A DNA stretch of 64,000 nt from CAZJYI01 sp964550025 (GCA_964550025.1 CAZJYI010000005.1:85092-149091), one strand, 5' to 3'. Shown: positions 9,152 through 18,906, numbered from the stretch's first letter. Numbers and translations: made by a program. Notes: generated by a model not told the origin, from the sequence alone.

Positions 9152-11776
9152 ATGCCCAGTATTGATCCGGTTCTCAGCACGGGGCTACCCGGCCTCGACC
9201 AAGTACTCAGGGGGCTTATGCCCGGCGACAACCTCGTGTGGCAGGTTGGCGCAATAGACGACTACGTTCCTTTTGTGCGGGCTGCATGCGAACGAGCCGC
9301 TCGCACGCGTCAGACGACCGTCTACTTTCGTTTTGCCACGCACGAACCGCTGATAGAGGAAGGCGAAAGGACCACGGTCTGCCATCTCGATCCGGAACGC
9401 GGTTTCGGCGTGTTCATCAATGATATCCACCAGGTCATCAACCAGAGCCGACACAGGGCGCTCTACGTCTTTGACTGCTTGTCTGAGTTGGTTGTGGACT
9501 GGTGCAGCGACCGAATGCTCGGCAACTTCTTCATGCTCACCTGTCCACATCTGTACGATGTGGGAGCCATAGCCTATTTCGCGTTGCTACGGAGCAACCA
9601 CTCGTTCCACGCGACGGCCCCCATCACCAGTACCACACAGGTGTTACTCGATGTTTACCGTCATGACGAGAAGATCTATGTCCACCCGATCAAGGTGCAG
9701 CACAGAAATTCACCGACCATGTACATGCTGCATGCCTGGGAAGGAGATGATTTCGTTCCCGTTGTGCATAGCATGACGACGGCCCAGATTCGGGAAGACG
9801 TTCCATGGAATCGGCTGGACATAGCCAATTACCATTTGGGGTTCTGGAGCAGTACGTTTTCCAGGGCCGAGGCAATCCAGGCCAGCCTGGATCGAGGCGA
9901 AACGCCGCCACCTGACCTGGACGATTTTGTGAAGCAGTTGCGGCACATGATGATCGCGAAAGACCCTCGCATTCTCAAGCTGGCAGCCGACTACCTTTCC
10001 CTCAGACACATAGTCAACATACGCCGCCGCATGATAGGGACAGGCCTCATTGGCGGAAAATCGACAGGAATGGTCCTGGCCAGGGCGATTCTCGAGAAGG
10101 ACAGTCCGGAATGTCACGACCTCCTCGAACCACACGATTCCTTCTTTGTCGGCGCAGACGTATTCTGCACCTACCTGGTCCAGAACGGATGCTGGTGGAA
10201 CAGGCAAGCACAGCGTGGACCCGAAGTCGTTTTTGATGACGCCATGCGGGTACGGCAGCAGATGCTCACCGGGTCTTTTCCGGAATACCTCCTCAAGCAG
10301 TTCGAGGCCATGCTCGATCATTTTGGGCAGTCCCCCATCATCGTCCGTTCCAGCAGCCTTCTTGAAGACGCATTTGGCAGTTCATTCGTGGGGAAGTACG
10401 AAAGTGTCTTCTGCGCCAATCAGGGCTCACCCGACAAGCGGATGACGGACTTCATCTCCGCCGTGAGGACGGTTTATGCCAGCGTAATGAGCGATGACGC
10501 GCTTCGATATCGTGCGGCGCGCGGATTGCTGGAAGCAGATGAGCAGATGGCGTTGCTGATTCAACGCGTATCCGGGATGGCGTGTGGACGACGCTTCTTT
10601 CCGCAAGCAGCAGGCGTCGCACTGTCGTTTAACCCCTATGTTTGGAGCGATCACATTGATCCCGAGGCTGGGATGACGCGAATCGTCTTCGGCTTGGGCA
10701 CTCGGGCAGTCGATCGTACGGATGACGACTACACACGGATTGTGGCGTTAAACGCGCCGGACCGTAGACCGGAAGCCAGTCTAGACGAGGTCCACCAGTA
10801 TACGCAACGCAAAGTCGATTGCCTTGATCTTGAGGCCAACCAGGAGGTCACGATCACTTTCGAGCAGATCGCCAGGGAGAACGGCGACACCCTGCCGCTT
10901 GAGATGTTCGCCTCTCGCGATCTCGGTATTGAACGGCGCGCCGCGGAACAGCAGCAGAAGAAGAACTTCTTTTCCAGGGTGCTGACGTTCGACAAGCTTC
11001 TCAAGAAGACCGACTTCGTAGTGCAGATGCACGCAATGCTCAGGACATTGCAGGAAGCCTATGGGCATCCGGTAGATACTGAGTACACGCTCAACTTCTT
11101 CGACAACGACCAATTCAGGATCAACCTTGTACAGTGTCGTCCGCTCCACGTAAAGGGGAGCACGCCAATCTCCGAACCGCCCGAGACTGTTCCCGCGGAC
11201 AGGATCGTCCTCAAGACACCCGGCCCCGTCATCGGCCAAAGCCGCGTTGCCAGTATTGACCGCATCATCTATGTAGTACGCGCGCCCTACAGTGAACTGC
11301 CGACATACGATCGCTATGCCGTTGCTCGTGTCATCGGCAAACTCGCGCACTTGGAGGACTCGCGGGAGTGCACCACGCTGTTGTTGGGACCCGGCCGCTG
11401 GGGCACCACAACTCCGGCACTCGGTGTGCCCGTGAGCTTCGCGGAGATCAATACGGCAGATATCATCTGCGAGCTTGTCGCCATGCGAGACGACCTGGTG
11501 CCGGACGTGAGCCTCGGCACGCACTTCTTCAACGAGCTGGTGGAAATGGACGTGCTCTATCTTGCCTGTTTCCCCAGTGCCAGCGAGACAGTTTTCAACC
11601 CGGGTTCGCTTGAGCAGGCGCCCAACAGGTTGACTGACTACCTCCCTGGAGAAGAGGCGTGGGACGAGGTCATCCGCGTTATTGATGTTGGTGCTCTGGG
11701 CAAGGGCGACCTCGTTCTCAACGCCAACGCCATCAAACAACGCGTCATATGCTACTTTGATGAGAACGGCGGCTGA
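9152..11776 (+). CDS. KaiC-like N-terminal domain fused to PEP/pyruvate-binding (PPDK_N-type) domain
   Basis: 874 residues. The first about 230 resemble the RecA-like KaiC/Rad55 fold: STGLPGLDQVLRGLMPGDNL matches the usual KaiC opening, but the expected Walker A GxxGxGKT is replaced by a segment around WQVGAIDDYVPF with no GKT. A PEP/pyruvate-binding, ATP-grasp-like domain covers about 290-560, with GGKSTGM near 299 and IIVRSSSLLEDAFGSSF at about 393-410. The C-terminal region (about 685-874) contains GPGRWGTTTPALGVPV. The mobile phosphohistidine domain (TSHxA motif) and the PEP TIM barrel of true PEP synthase or PPDK are missing. It is therefore not a PEP synthase; a regulatory or phosphotransfer role is possible. 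The start has AGGAGAAGGG upstream. Confidence 0.72.
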   Translation: MPSIDPVLSTGLPGLDQVLRGLMPGDNLVWQVGAIDDYVPFVRAACERAARTRQTTVYFRFATHEPLIEEGERTTVCHLDPERGFGVFINDIHQVINQSRHRALYVFDCLSELVVDWCSDRMLGNFFMLTCPHLYDVGAIAYFALLRSNHSFHATAPITSTTQVLLDVYRHDEKIYVHPIKVQHRNSPTMYMLHAWEGDDFVPVVHSMTTAQIREDVPWNRLDIANYHLGFWSSTFSRAEAIQASLDRGETPPPDLDDFVKQLRHMMIAKDPRILKLAADYLSLRHIVNIRRRMIGTGLIGGKSTGMVLARAILEKDSPECHDLLEPHDSFFVGADVFCTYLVQNGCWWNRQAQRGPEVVFDDAMRVRQQMLTGSFPEYLLKQFEAMLDHFGQSPIIVRSSSLLEDAFGSSFVGKYESVFCANQGSPDKRMTDFISAVRTVYASVMSDDALRYRAARGLLEADEQMALLIQRVSGMACGRRFFPQAAGVALSFNPYVWSDHIDPEAGMTRIVFGLGTRAVDRTDDDYTRIVALNAPDRRPEASLDEVHQYTQRKVDCLDLEANQEVTITFEQIARENGDTLPLEMFASRDLGIERRAAEQQQKKNFFSRVLTFDKLLKKTDFVVQMHAMLRTLQEAYGHPVDTEYTLNFFDNDQFRINLVQCRPLHVKGSTPISEPPETVPADRIVLKTPGPVIGQSRVASIDRIIYVVRAPYSELPTYDRYAVARVIGKLAHLEDSRECTTLLLGPGRWGTTTPALGVPVSFAEINTADIICELVAMRDDLVPDVSLGTHFFNELVEMDVLYLACFPSASETVFNPGSLEQAPNRLTDYLPGEEAWDEVIRVIDVGALGKGDLVLNANAIKQRVICYFDENGG

Positions 11777-11870
11777 AGGGGCTCGTTCACGTGTTGCTTT
11801 GCGAGGCCCCTGTTCTCTTGAGTATGGCAGCCCGGGGCACACACGAAAAGGAACTGACGGAGGCGCCCTG

Positions 11871-14800
11871 ATGAGGATGAGAAGAGAACTCGCTTCGACC
11901 CTGGCAGCGCTCGCGACCACGGCTTTGACCATGGCGCCGGCGGCGGGTGACGCGTCAACTTCCCGGATTCAGGGGACTACCGGCGTCAAGGGGGGACTGG
12001 TCGTTCACCTGGGCTGCCGAACCGGAGAGTTCACGGCGACCTTGCGTGCGAACGACAGCTACCTTGTGCACGGTTTGGACGCGGATCCCGGACGAGTGGC
12101 CACAGCACGCAAACGGATCCGCTCCCGCGGCCTGTACGGTCCGGTGTCGGTCGATTTGTTTGATGGAGAGCATCTGCCGTACGTAGATAATCTGGTCAAT
12201 CTGCTGGTGGCGGACGAGCTCGGCGGCGTGACGGTGGAAGAAGTCATGCGCGTGCTGGCGCCGCTGGGCGTGGCGTGGATCGGCGGTGAGAAGATCGTCA
12301 AGCCGTGGCCGCGTGATATCGACGAGTGGACGCACTACCTCCACGGCCCCGGCAACAACGCTGTCGCGAAGGACACCGTCGTCGGGCCGCCAGAGCGCTA
12401 TCAGTGGATAGCCGGTCCGAGATGGGCGCGCAGCCATGATCACCTGAACAGCCTGAGCGCGATGGTCTCCGCGAAGGGCCGTATCTTCTATATCATCGAT
12501 GAGGCGCCCATTGCGTCGGTCGCGCTCGAGCCCGAATGGCGTCTGGTCGCACGCGACGCATTCAGCGGTGTGCTGCTGTGGAAACGACCGGTTGAGCCGT
12601 GGGAGGGGCATCTCCGTCCGTTCCGGACTGGTCCGGCCGCCCTGGCGAAACGCCTGGTTGCTGTCGGTGACCGCGTATATGTGACACTGGGGTACGGCAA
12701 GCCGACCAGTATCCTCGACGCGGCAACAGGGAAGACAATTCTGACATGCGAAGAGACGGACAACGCCATGGAGGTCGCAGTTGATAGCGGGACCGTGTTT
12801 GTCGTTGTGGGGGACCGTGCGCCGTGTGAAATTGTAGACACCGGCAGAATGTCCGTCGATGAAGGGAAGGCATTCATCGAAACCTGGCGCCCGGAGAGAC
12901 ATTGGCGGGTATGGCGCGAGAAGGCGCCTCTCAAACACCTTGTGGCCACAGATGCAGCGACCGGCAGACTTCTCTGGAAGAAGGACGACGACGACACACG
13001 TGAGATCATGCCGACGGCCATGGCGGTTTCGGAGAACCGCGTGTTCATTCAGAACGAGAAAGCAATTGTCGCTTTGGATGCCGGCACGGGAACAGAAGTC
13101 TGGCGCTCCGCGCGCCCAATCAGTGTCTATACGCCAGGCTCATCGTCGCCAACCCTGGTTGCCGCCAATGGCGTCGTCATCTGTGCGGACCGTGAGGTGA
13201 GAGAGAGCCCCCCGGGTAAAGACGAACGTACCACGCTCGCGAGCTGGTACGTATTCCCCCATACGGATCATTCGCGGAAAGGTCAGACGATTGCGTATGA
13301 TGCTGCCACGGGGAAGAAGCTGTGGAGCGTCGACTCGGTAGAGAATTTCAAGGCGCCGGCTGATGTCTTCCTGATGAACGATACGGCCTATGTCAGATCC
13401 TACGATCCCGGACTGGGAATAGGGATCGATCTGCGGACGGGTACGGTCAGGAATCCACGAACGAAGAAATCGCCCATCAAGAACCCCGGATCGCACTGGC
13501 GCTGTTACCGCAACAAGGCCACAGAGAAGTATCTCATACTGTGCCAGCGCTGGACGGAGTTCTATGACCTGTCCTTGCGTAGCCAGACAACGGTCAACTT
13601 CGTGCGAGGTACATGTCAATACGGCCAGATGCCCTGCAACGGTCTGCTCTACAGCCCACATGATTCCTGCGCGTGTTCTCCCGGATTGAAACTGAACAGC
13701 TTCAAGGCTCTGTCGGCAATTCCGAATCCCGCAAGTGGCGTGCGGGGAGCAGTGCAACTGGCAGAAGGTCCCGCGTATGGGAAGGTGACCGGTAATCGGC
13801 TACCGGCGATCGGTGAGAGGGATTGGCCAACCTATAGGTGCGATGCGGCGAGAAGTGGCGTTGCGAAGACGAGAGTTGGTGCGGGTTTGAGACACGCGTG
13901 GAAGGCAATGCTGCCAGGGAGACCCACTGCGCCTGTTGCCGCGGGCGGTTTGCTCGTGGCCGCGACACCTGAGAGTCATCAAGTCCACGCATTGAGCGCG
14001 GCCACCGGCAAGCCGGTGTGGACGTTCACAGCGGGTGGCGTTGTTGATTCACCACCGACCGTCCACAACGGTGCGGTGCTATTCGGTTGCGCGGACGGCC
14101 GGCTCTATTCTCTGCGCGCAAGCGACGGCGTGTTGGCCTGGTGTCGTCGGTTGGCGCCGATGGACCGTCGGATCGTGGCCTACGGAAACGTGGAATCCAT
14201 TTGGCCGGTCCATGGCAGCGTTCTTGTTCAGGACGGCATGGTCTACGCGGTTGCGGGGAGATCAACGAGCATGGACGGGATGTGGTTCTACGCCGTCGAG
14301 GCTGCTACCGGCAAGAAGCTCGTCGAGCAGCGGATCGAGAAAGCGTCCTTCCCGGACATTCTGTCCAGTGATGGGGACAACATCTTCATGCGACAGATGC
14401 GCTTCTGCAAAGAGGGCGCCGTTCAGCCGGGCAGTGTGCCGCACCTGTTCAGTTCGGCCGGCTTCCTCGACGACACCTGGTGGCACAGAACATACTGGCA
14501 GCACGGCACCGGCATCGCGGGAGGATACACGCGCTGGTTCTCGACGGGAGAGAAGCGTCCAGCCGGTCGACTGATGGTTGTGCATGGGAAGAAGGTCTTC
14601 GGATTCGGACGTCGCAACCAGTATGATCATGTTGGGAGTCATGTGGGACTTGGCAAGATGAAGTACCTGCTCTATGCCGCCGAACTGCCCGAGGCGGCAA
14701 AGGCCAAGCAGCGAAATCCGAAGGCAAAGCAGAAGGCGCTCCGATGGGACCGGAAGAAGCCGCCCCTTCCTTCCATCTGGGAAAGCAGGATCGGCCTTCT

Positions 14801-15119
14801 GGTCCGCGGGATGGTGCTCAGTGGTGACGTTCTTTTTGTTGTCGGTCCGCCTGACCTGTTCGGTACGGCGCCCGGTGATGCGCCGCACGTCTATGATCGT
14901 GCCCCCGCCGAGTCTCTTCGCGCGCAGCGTGAGGCGCTTGGCGGGGAGAAGGGGGCGACACTGAAGGCCGTCTCCGCTGAGACAGGAGAGCCCCTTTCCG
15001 AATACGCGGTGGAAGGTCTCCCGGCATGGGATGGTCTCATCGCAGCCAATGGGCGCCTGTATGTGACCATGCAGGACGGTTCAGTCATATCATTTGAGGA
15101 TGCGGACTATGGCGGATGA
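11871..15119 (+). CDS. exported methyltransferase-like/PQQ beta-propeller fusion protein
   Basis: About 1082 residues. A signal peptide covers about 1-27 (ALATTALTMAPAAGDA). A class I SAM-methyltransferase-like domain follows (about 38-145), with motif I HLGCRTGEFTATL and acidic motif HGLDADPGRV. The rest is a series of PQQ/quinoprotein-type beta-propeller blades, for example DAATGRLLWKKDDDD, DAGTGTEVWRSARP, DAATGKKLWSVD, SAATGKPVWTFTAG and EAATGKKLVEQ. The start at 11871 is chosen because GGAGG lies 7 bases upstream and the signal peptide begins there; the reading frame is open further upstream into the previous gene. The combination is odd, because SAM is not expected outside the cytoplasm, so the domain may have lost catalysis. 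Confidence 0.8.
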   Translation: MRMRRELASTLAALATTALTMAPAAGDASTSRIQGTTGVKGGLVVHLGCRTGEFTATLRANDSYLVHGLDADPGRVATARKRIRSRGLYGPVSVDLFDGEHLPYVDNLVNLLVADELGGVTVEEVMRVLAPLGVAWIGGEKIVKPWPRDIDEWTHYLHGPGNNAVAKDTVVGPPERYQWIAGPRWARSHDHLNSLSAMVSAKGRIFYIIDEAPIASVALEPEWRLVARDAFSGVLLWKRPVEPWEGHLRPFRTGPAALAKRLVAVGDRVYVTLGYGKPTSILDAATGKTILTCEETDNAMEVAVDSGTVFVVVGDRAPCEIVDTGRMSVDEGKAFIETWRPERHWRVWREKAPLKHLVATDAATGRLLWKKDDDDTREIMPTAMAVSENRVFIQNEKAIVALDAGTGTEVWRSARPISVYTPGSSSPTLVAANGVVICADREVRESPPGKDERTTLASWYVFPHTDHSRKGQTIAYDAATGKKLWSVDSVENFKAPADVFLMNDTAYVRSYDPGLGIGIDLRTGTVRNPRTKKSPIKNPGSHWRCYRNKATEKYLILCQRWTEFYDLSLRSQTTVNFVRGTCQYGQMPCNGLLYSPHDSCACSPGLKLNSFKALSAIPNPASGVRGAVQLAEGPAYGKVTGNRLPAIGERDWPTYRCDAARSGVAKTRVGAGLRHAWKAMLPGRPTAPVAAGGLLVAATPESHQVHALSAATGKPVWTFTAGGVVDSPPTVHNGAVLFGCADGRLYSLRASDGVLAWCRRLAPMDRRIVAYGNVESIWPVHGSVLVQDGMVYAVAGRSTSMDGMWFYAVEAATGKKLVEQRIEKASFPDILSSDGDNIFMRQMRFCKEGAVQPGSVPHLFSSAGFLDDTWWHRTYWQHGTGIAGGYTRWFSTGEKRPAGRLMVVHGKKVFGFGRRNQYDHVGSHVGLGKMKYLLYAAELPEAAKAKQRNPKAKQKALRWDRKKPPLPSIWESRIGLLVRGMVLSGDVLFVVGPPDLFGTAPGDAPHVYDRAPAESLRAQREALGGEKGATLKAVSAETGEPLSEYAVEGLPAWDGLIAANGRLYVTMQDGSVISFEDADYGG

Positions 15120-15499
15120 CGCACGAATGAGCCGCCGTGCCGTCCTTCAGAGGTCGTTGGGCGTGGCGACGGGAATTGGGGTTGCGGGTGCGGTTCGGTC
15201 GTCCGTAGTTGCAGCGCCCCCACTGGCAAGACAAGCGGAGACGCCACATCAAGACGGCATGCCACGTGGCACCAGTGAGGACCGCCGAGGTGATGAACAA
15301 GGTCAAGGTGCCGTGGATCGCCTTCAAGGTGCTTGCCGCCGGAGCGATCAGCCCGACCAGCGGATTCAAATTCGCGTTCCAGGAGGGCGCCGATTTCATT
15401 GCGGTAGGGATGTGTGACTTCCACGTCGAAGACAATGTGAAGGTCGTCAAGAGCCTGTTTGCCAGGGGCATAAAGCGCGAACGTCCCTGGACGGGATAG
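15109..15499 (+). pseudogene. decayed Tat-signal protein, internally deleted and frameshifted
   Basis: One frame begins at 15109 (overlapping the previous stop) with a clear Tat signal, MSRRAVLQRSLGVATGIG, then loses sense near position 15230. A second frame carries what looks like the intact C-terminus of the same kind of protein, from about 15290 to the stop at 15499. It contains VPWIAFKVLAAGAI, GADFIAVGMCDF and a final RPWTG. Intact PVC relatives, as I recall them, are about 300 residues or more with this C-terminus in the same frame as the Tat signal. Here only about 130 codons remain, so an internal deletion plus frameshift is inferred. It is unlikely to yield a working protein. Confidence 0.65.
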
Positions 15500-15543
15500 A
15501 GGAACTTGGAGATGGTAATCTCACGAGGAAAAAGGAGGAGAAA

Positions 15544-18500
15544 GTGAGGTATCAGAAACTCGTCGGGCTGGCCGTGGGAGTCCTTGTCATGCGGACCGGC
15601 TTCGTCAACGGCGTCCCTGCCCGGGAAACCAAGCCCGTGGCCTCCCTCGTGGGGCACTGGGCGCTGGATGACCGGGGGGAGGACGGTGTTGTTCGCGATG
15701 CATCGCACCATGCGCGACACGGGCGAGTCAAAGCGGCCACGAAAGGTCGATCCCGGCCCGGACGGATCGGGACGGCCATGGACTTCGGAGACAACCAGCC
15801 GGTCGATCTCTCTTCGCACGCCGACGCCTTGAAGAACCTGAAGGACTTCACCCTCTCCATGTGGATTCAGTACCGAGGCGGTGCCAGCAGGATCCTCTTC
15901 AGTTGGTCTGACGGCACGCTGAACCGCCGCATGCAGGTGGAGGTGCATCAGAACCGCCTGCACTTCGGCTGGAACCAGGGGGTCGGCTGGCAGGCATTTG
16001 GCACGGCGCCGCTGCAGTGGAAGAGCGGTGAATGGTATCACGTCGTGTTTGTCAACGACTGCGTGGCCGGAAAAACGGCGCTTCGGAGCAACGACGGCGC
16101 GCAGGCCGCGCATGGAAGCACGCTTGCTCCCGCCGATCTCCGGGGTGTTAGCCGGGTCCAACTTGGCGCGCTGAATGACGGCTATCCTTTCGGCGGCCTG
16201 GTGGACGATGTTCGTTTGTATGACATTCCCCTGAGCCGGGCTGACATTCGGGCACTGTATCTCGGCAAACCGATTTCGGGGAAGAGACCGTTCCGTCCGG
16301 TGCTTGCTACCGCCCTTGAGAAGGACTGGTTCTTCCAGGCCGAAGGGAAACCGTTGCTGCAACGCGCGCACCAGGAAGTTGGCTGGGCGAAGGCCATGGC
16401 GGCGCGCCTGGATTCAGAGAATGGCCTGGCGGAGCTAGTGAGGCTGGAGCGCAAGGCGAACGGTCTTTCGGACGCGGACGAAGAGGCGGCCTGGGAACTG
16501 TACCTGGCCGTTCGGAAGCTCAAACGTCGAATCATGTTCAGTTGTCCTGAGGTCGACTTCGACGAGATTGTGTTGGTCGATATCCCCTACACGCAGGGCA
16601 GGGAGTGGCAGCACGAAAGCCGCTACCGGAGTCCGATGTGCGCAACGCATGGTGGCGAGCTACTCATCCTCAAAGGGCTTTCTCCCGAGGGGGAGGTGCG
16701 AAGGCTCGCACCGGCGGAAGGTCGTGCAGCCCTGTTCCGCCCGGACGTTTCCTTCGACGGCCGGCGCGTGCTGTTCTGCATGAAACCGGAAGCGGAAAAG
16801 GCCTACCATCTCTACGAGGCGGACGTCGACGGAAGCACAGTGCGTCAGTTGACGTTTGGAAAGTACTCGGACGTGGATCCCGTTTACTTGCCGGACAGCG
16901 GTATCGCGTTCCTGACCTCACGGGCCAATGTCTATGGCGGCTGCGCGCCGTGGGCGCCGCAACACATCATGGCTCGCTGCGACGCCGAGGGGAAGAACAT
17001 CTACCTGTTGAGCGTGGCCAGCGAACCGGAGTACTCGCCGTCGGTGCTGGATGACGGCCGGGTCATCTACACGCGATGGGAATACAACGACAAGGCCCTG
17101 AACCGGATCCAGGGGCTGTGGACCATGAATCCCGACGGGGCGGCTTCGCAGACGTACTGGGGCAACCAGAGCACGTATCCCGACCACCTGGGCGAGGCGC
17201 GCCAGATCCCGGGAACGTCGCTGGTCATGTTCACCGGCATGGGGCACCACGACATGTACCGGGGGTGCATCGGCATCATCGACAAGGCCAAGGGGCTCAA
17301 TTTCCCGCACGGTGTGACGAAGGTGACCGCCGAGGTGCCCTGGCCCGAGGTCGGTGACGGTCCCGTGCCGACGCCTGCGTTCGCCGCCGAGTATCACTCC
17401 TCGGGAGCGTACGGCGGCTACAAGTCGCCGTATCCGCTGGGTAAAGACCTGTTTCTTGTTTCGGCGCGTACAGGGAATGCCCATGCCGGGACCCATCGAG
17501 ATAGTCGCCGCGGTCTCTTCAAGCTCTACCTGATGGACACCCGAGGCAACCGGGAACTGATCTACGAAGGGAAGCACAATGTCCTCTATGCCCAGCCGCT
17601 CAAGGCGAGGAAACGTCCGCGCATGCCGGCAAGCTTCGTGGAGAAGAGCATGGTGTCCAAGGGAGGCGGCGCGGCGAGAAACGGGCTCTTCTACAGCTCC
17701 GACGTGTACGAAGGCATGCCGGACGAGATCCGCGGCAAGGGCAGGTATCTGCGAGTTCTAGAGGCCGTGCAGCGCACATACACAACCGGCTGCGTGGACG
17801 GCGGCGGCACGCCATTCGGCAGTGGCGAATGTCAGGCGCTCGACATGCCGCGCCTGAAGAACGGCAACCCCCAGAGGCGTGTCATTGACACCGCCTGGGG
17901 GGATGGCGCGATCCTGGCCGGCCCCGCCATCGCGATCACGAGCAACACCCGTTTGAAACAAGTCCTCGGAATCGTTCCCGTTGCCGAGGACGGTTCGTAC
18001 TATTTCGAGGCGCCGGCGGGAAAGGCGCTCTACTTCCAGTTGCTGGATGAGCACAAGCGAGTTCTGCAGAGCATGCGCTCCTGGGTGAACCTGATGCCGG
18101 GTGAGAGAAGGGGCTGCGTGGGTTGTCACGAAAGCCGACTGAACGCACCGACGCCGAAGGCCTTTCCGTTTGCGAACAGGCGCCCTGACCCGATCGACCC
18201 TCCTTCCTGGGGCGTACGGACACTGAGCTATGTCGGTGACATTCAGCCCATTTTCGACAAGCACTGCGCAACGTGCCACCAGGGGGACGGCAAGGCGCGG
18301 AAGAAGCTGGACCTCACGCTTCGCCCCGACCCCAGGAAGCGTTGGGGCGGCATCTTCCCGGAACCTTACATTACGTTGACGTGCGGCGACAACGCGGTGA
18401 ACAACTATGCCTCGATGAGAACACCATCTTCAACGAAACCGACCATAGCGGGTAACTTCTTCATTTGGGCCGAACCGTACACCACTATTCCACCCATGAC

Positions 18501-18825
18501 GAAATGGTCGTACCAGAGTCGTCTGATCAACATGCACCTTCAGGGGAAACACAACGGTGTGAAGCTCCCTCGCGAGGACATGGAGAAGCTCATTGCCTGG
18601 GTCGACACCAATTGTCACTTCAGAAGTCTCGACGACGTGCTCGCGATCGATGATCCCGACCCGAACTGGTTTCTGAACTGGCCGTACCCCCCGCGACTGC
18701 GTTCGGCGGTGCACGTCGACCACCTCGCGGCTCAGGACGCGTTTCATTCACCGTCCGACCGACTGGCTCTGCGGGAGATTGAACCGCATCGCGCCGGACA
18801 CCAACCCGGAACGCCACCAAGATGA
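15544..18825 (+). CDS. exported LamG / hydrazine-synthase-alpha-like protein with two CXXCH haem motifs
   Basis: 1093 residues starting at GTG, supported by AAAAAGGAGGAG directly upstream. A signal peptide (about 1-24) is followed by a LamG domain (about 37-240, SLVGHWALDDRGED to the DVRLYDIPLSRADI end). Next is a TolB/propeller-like region resembling the middle of hydrazine synthase alpha subunits: IMFSCPEVDFDEIVLVDIPY, RPDVSFDGRRVLF, FTGMGHHDMYRGCIGII. Near the C-terminus are two c-type haem sites, CVGCH (858-862) and CATCH (908-912). It is probably a periplasmic or outer-surface redox protein. Similar proteins are widespread in PVC bacteria that do not carry out anammox, so hydrazine chemistry should not be assumed. 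Confidence 0.78.
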   Translation: MRYQKLVGLAVGVLVMRTGFVNGVPARETKPVASLVGHWALDDRGEDGVVRDASHHARHGRVKAATKGRSRPGRIGTAMDFGDNQPVDLSSHADALKNLKDFTLSMWIQYRGGASRILFSWSDGTLNRRMQVEVHQNRLHFGWNQGVGWQAFGTAPLQWKSGEWYHVVFVNDCVAGKTALRSNDGAQAAHGSTLAPADLRGVSRVQLGALNDGYPFGGLVDDVRLYDIPLSRADIRALYLGKPISGKRPFRPVLATALEKDWFFQAEGKPLLQRAHQEVGWAKAMAARLDSENGLAELVRLERKANGLSDADEEAAWELYLAVRKLKRRIMFSCPEVDFDEIVLVDIPYTQGREWQHESRYRSPMCATHGGELLILKGLSPEGEVRRLAPAEGRAALFRPDVSFDGRRVLFCMKPEAEKAYHLYEADVDGSTVRQLTFGKYSDVDPVYLPDSGIAFLTSRANVYGGCAPWAPQHIMARCDAEGKNIYLLSVASEPEYSPSVLDDGRVIYTRWEYNDKALNRIQGLWTMNPDGAASQTYWGNQSTYPDHLGEARQIPGTSLVMFTGMGHHDMYRGCIGIIDKAKGLNFPHGVTKVTAEVPWPEVGDGPVPTPAFAAEYHSSGAYGGYKSPYPLGKDLFLVSARTGNAHAGTHRDSRRGLFKLYLMDTRGNRELIYEGKHNVLYAQPLKARKRPRMPASFVEKSMVSKGGGAARNGLFYSSDVYEGMPDEIRGKGRYLRVLEAVQRTYTTGCVDGGGTPFGSGECQALDMPRLKNGNPQRRVIDTAWGDGAILAGPAIAITSNTRLKQVLGIVPVAEDGSYYFEAPAGKALYFQLLDEHKRVLQSMRSWVNLMPGERRGCVGCHESRLNAPTPKAFPFANRRPDPIDPPSWGVRTLSYVGDIQPIFDKHCATCHQGDGKARKKLDLTLRPDPRKRWGGIFPEPYITLTCGDNAVNNYASMRTPSSTKPTIAGNFFIWAEPYTTIPPMTKWSYQSRLINMHLQGKHNGVKLPREDMEKLIAWVDTNCHFRSLDDVLAIDDPDPNWFLNWPYPPRLRSAVHVDHLAAQDAFHSPSDRLALREIEPHRAGHQPGTPPR

Positions 18826-18841
18826 GCCTGTCCGGGATAGT

Positions 18842-18906
18842 GTTCGTAGTGTGCCCGTAAGGGCGTGTCCCGAACGGGGACAGCGCCTGACGGCGCCACT
18901 ACGAAC
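18842..18906. repeat. palindromic element, REP/MITE-like
   Basis: GTTCGTAGTG at 18842-18851 is the exact reverse complement of 18897-18906. Between them lie further self-complementary parts (GCCCGTAAGGGC, GTCCCGAACGGGGAC, GGCGCC-type), so about 65 bases can fold into a branched hairpin. It sits in the 265-bp spacer between the HZS-alpha-like gene and the ankyrin gene. It looks like a dispersed non-coding repeat; only one copy was noticed in this window. Confidence 0.6.

Noticed and set aside
9152..11776. PEP synthase or pyruvate phosphate dikinase
   Set aside because: The phosphohistidine TSH motif and the PEP-utilising TIM barrel are absent; only the nucleotide/PEP-binding domain is present.
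15544..18825. True hydrazine synthase
   Set aside because: Similarity is confined to the middle region, the protein carries an added LamG domain, and no beta/gamma subunit genes or anammox genes are nearby.
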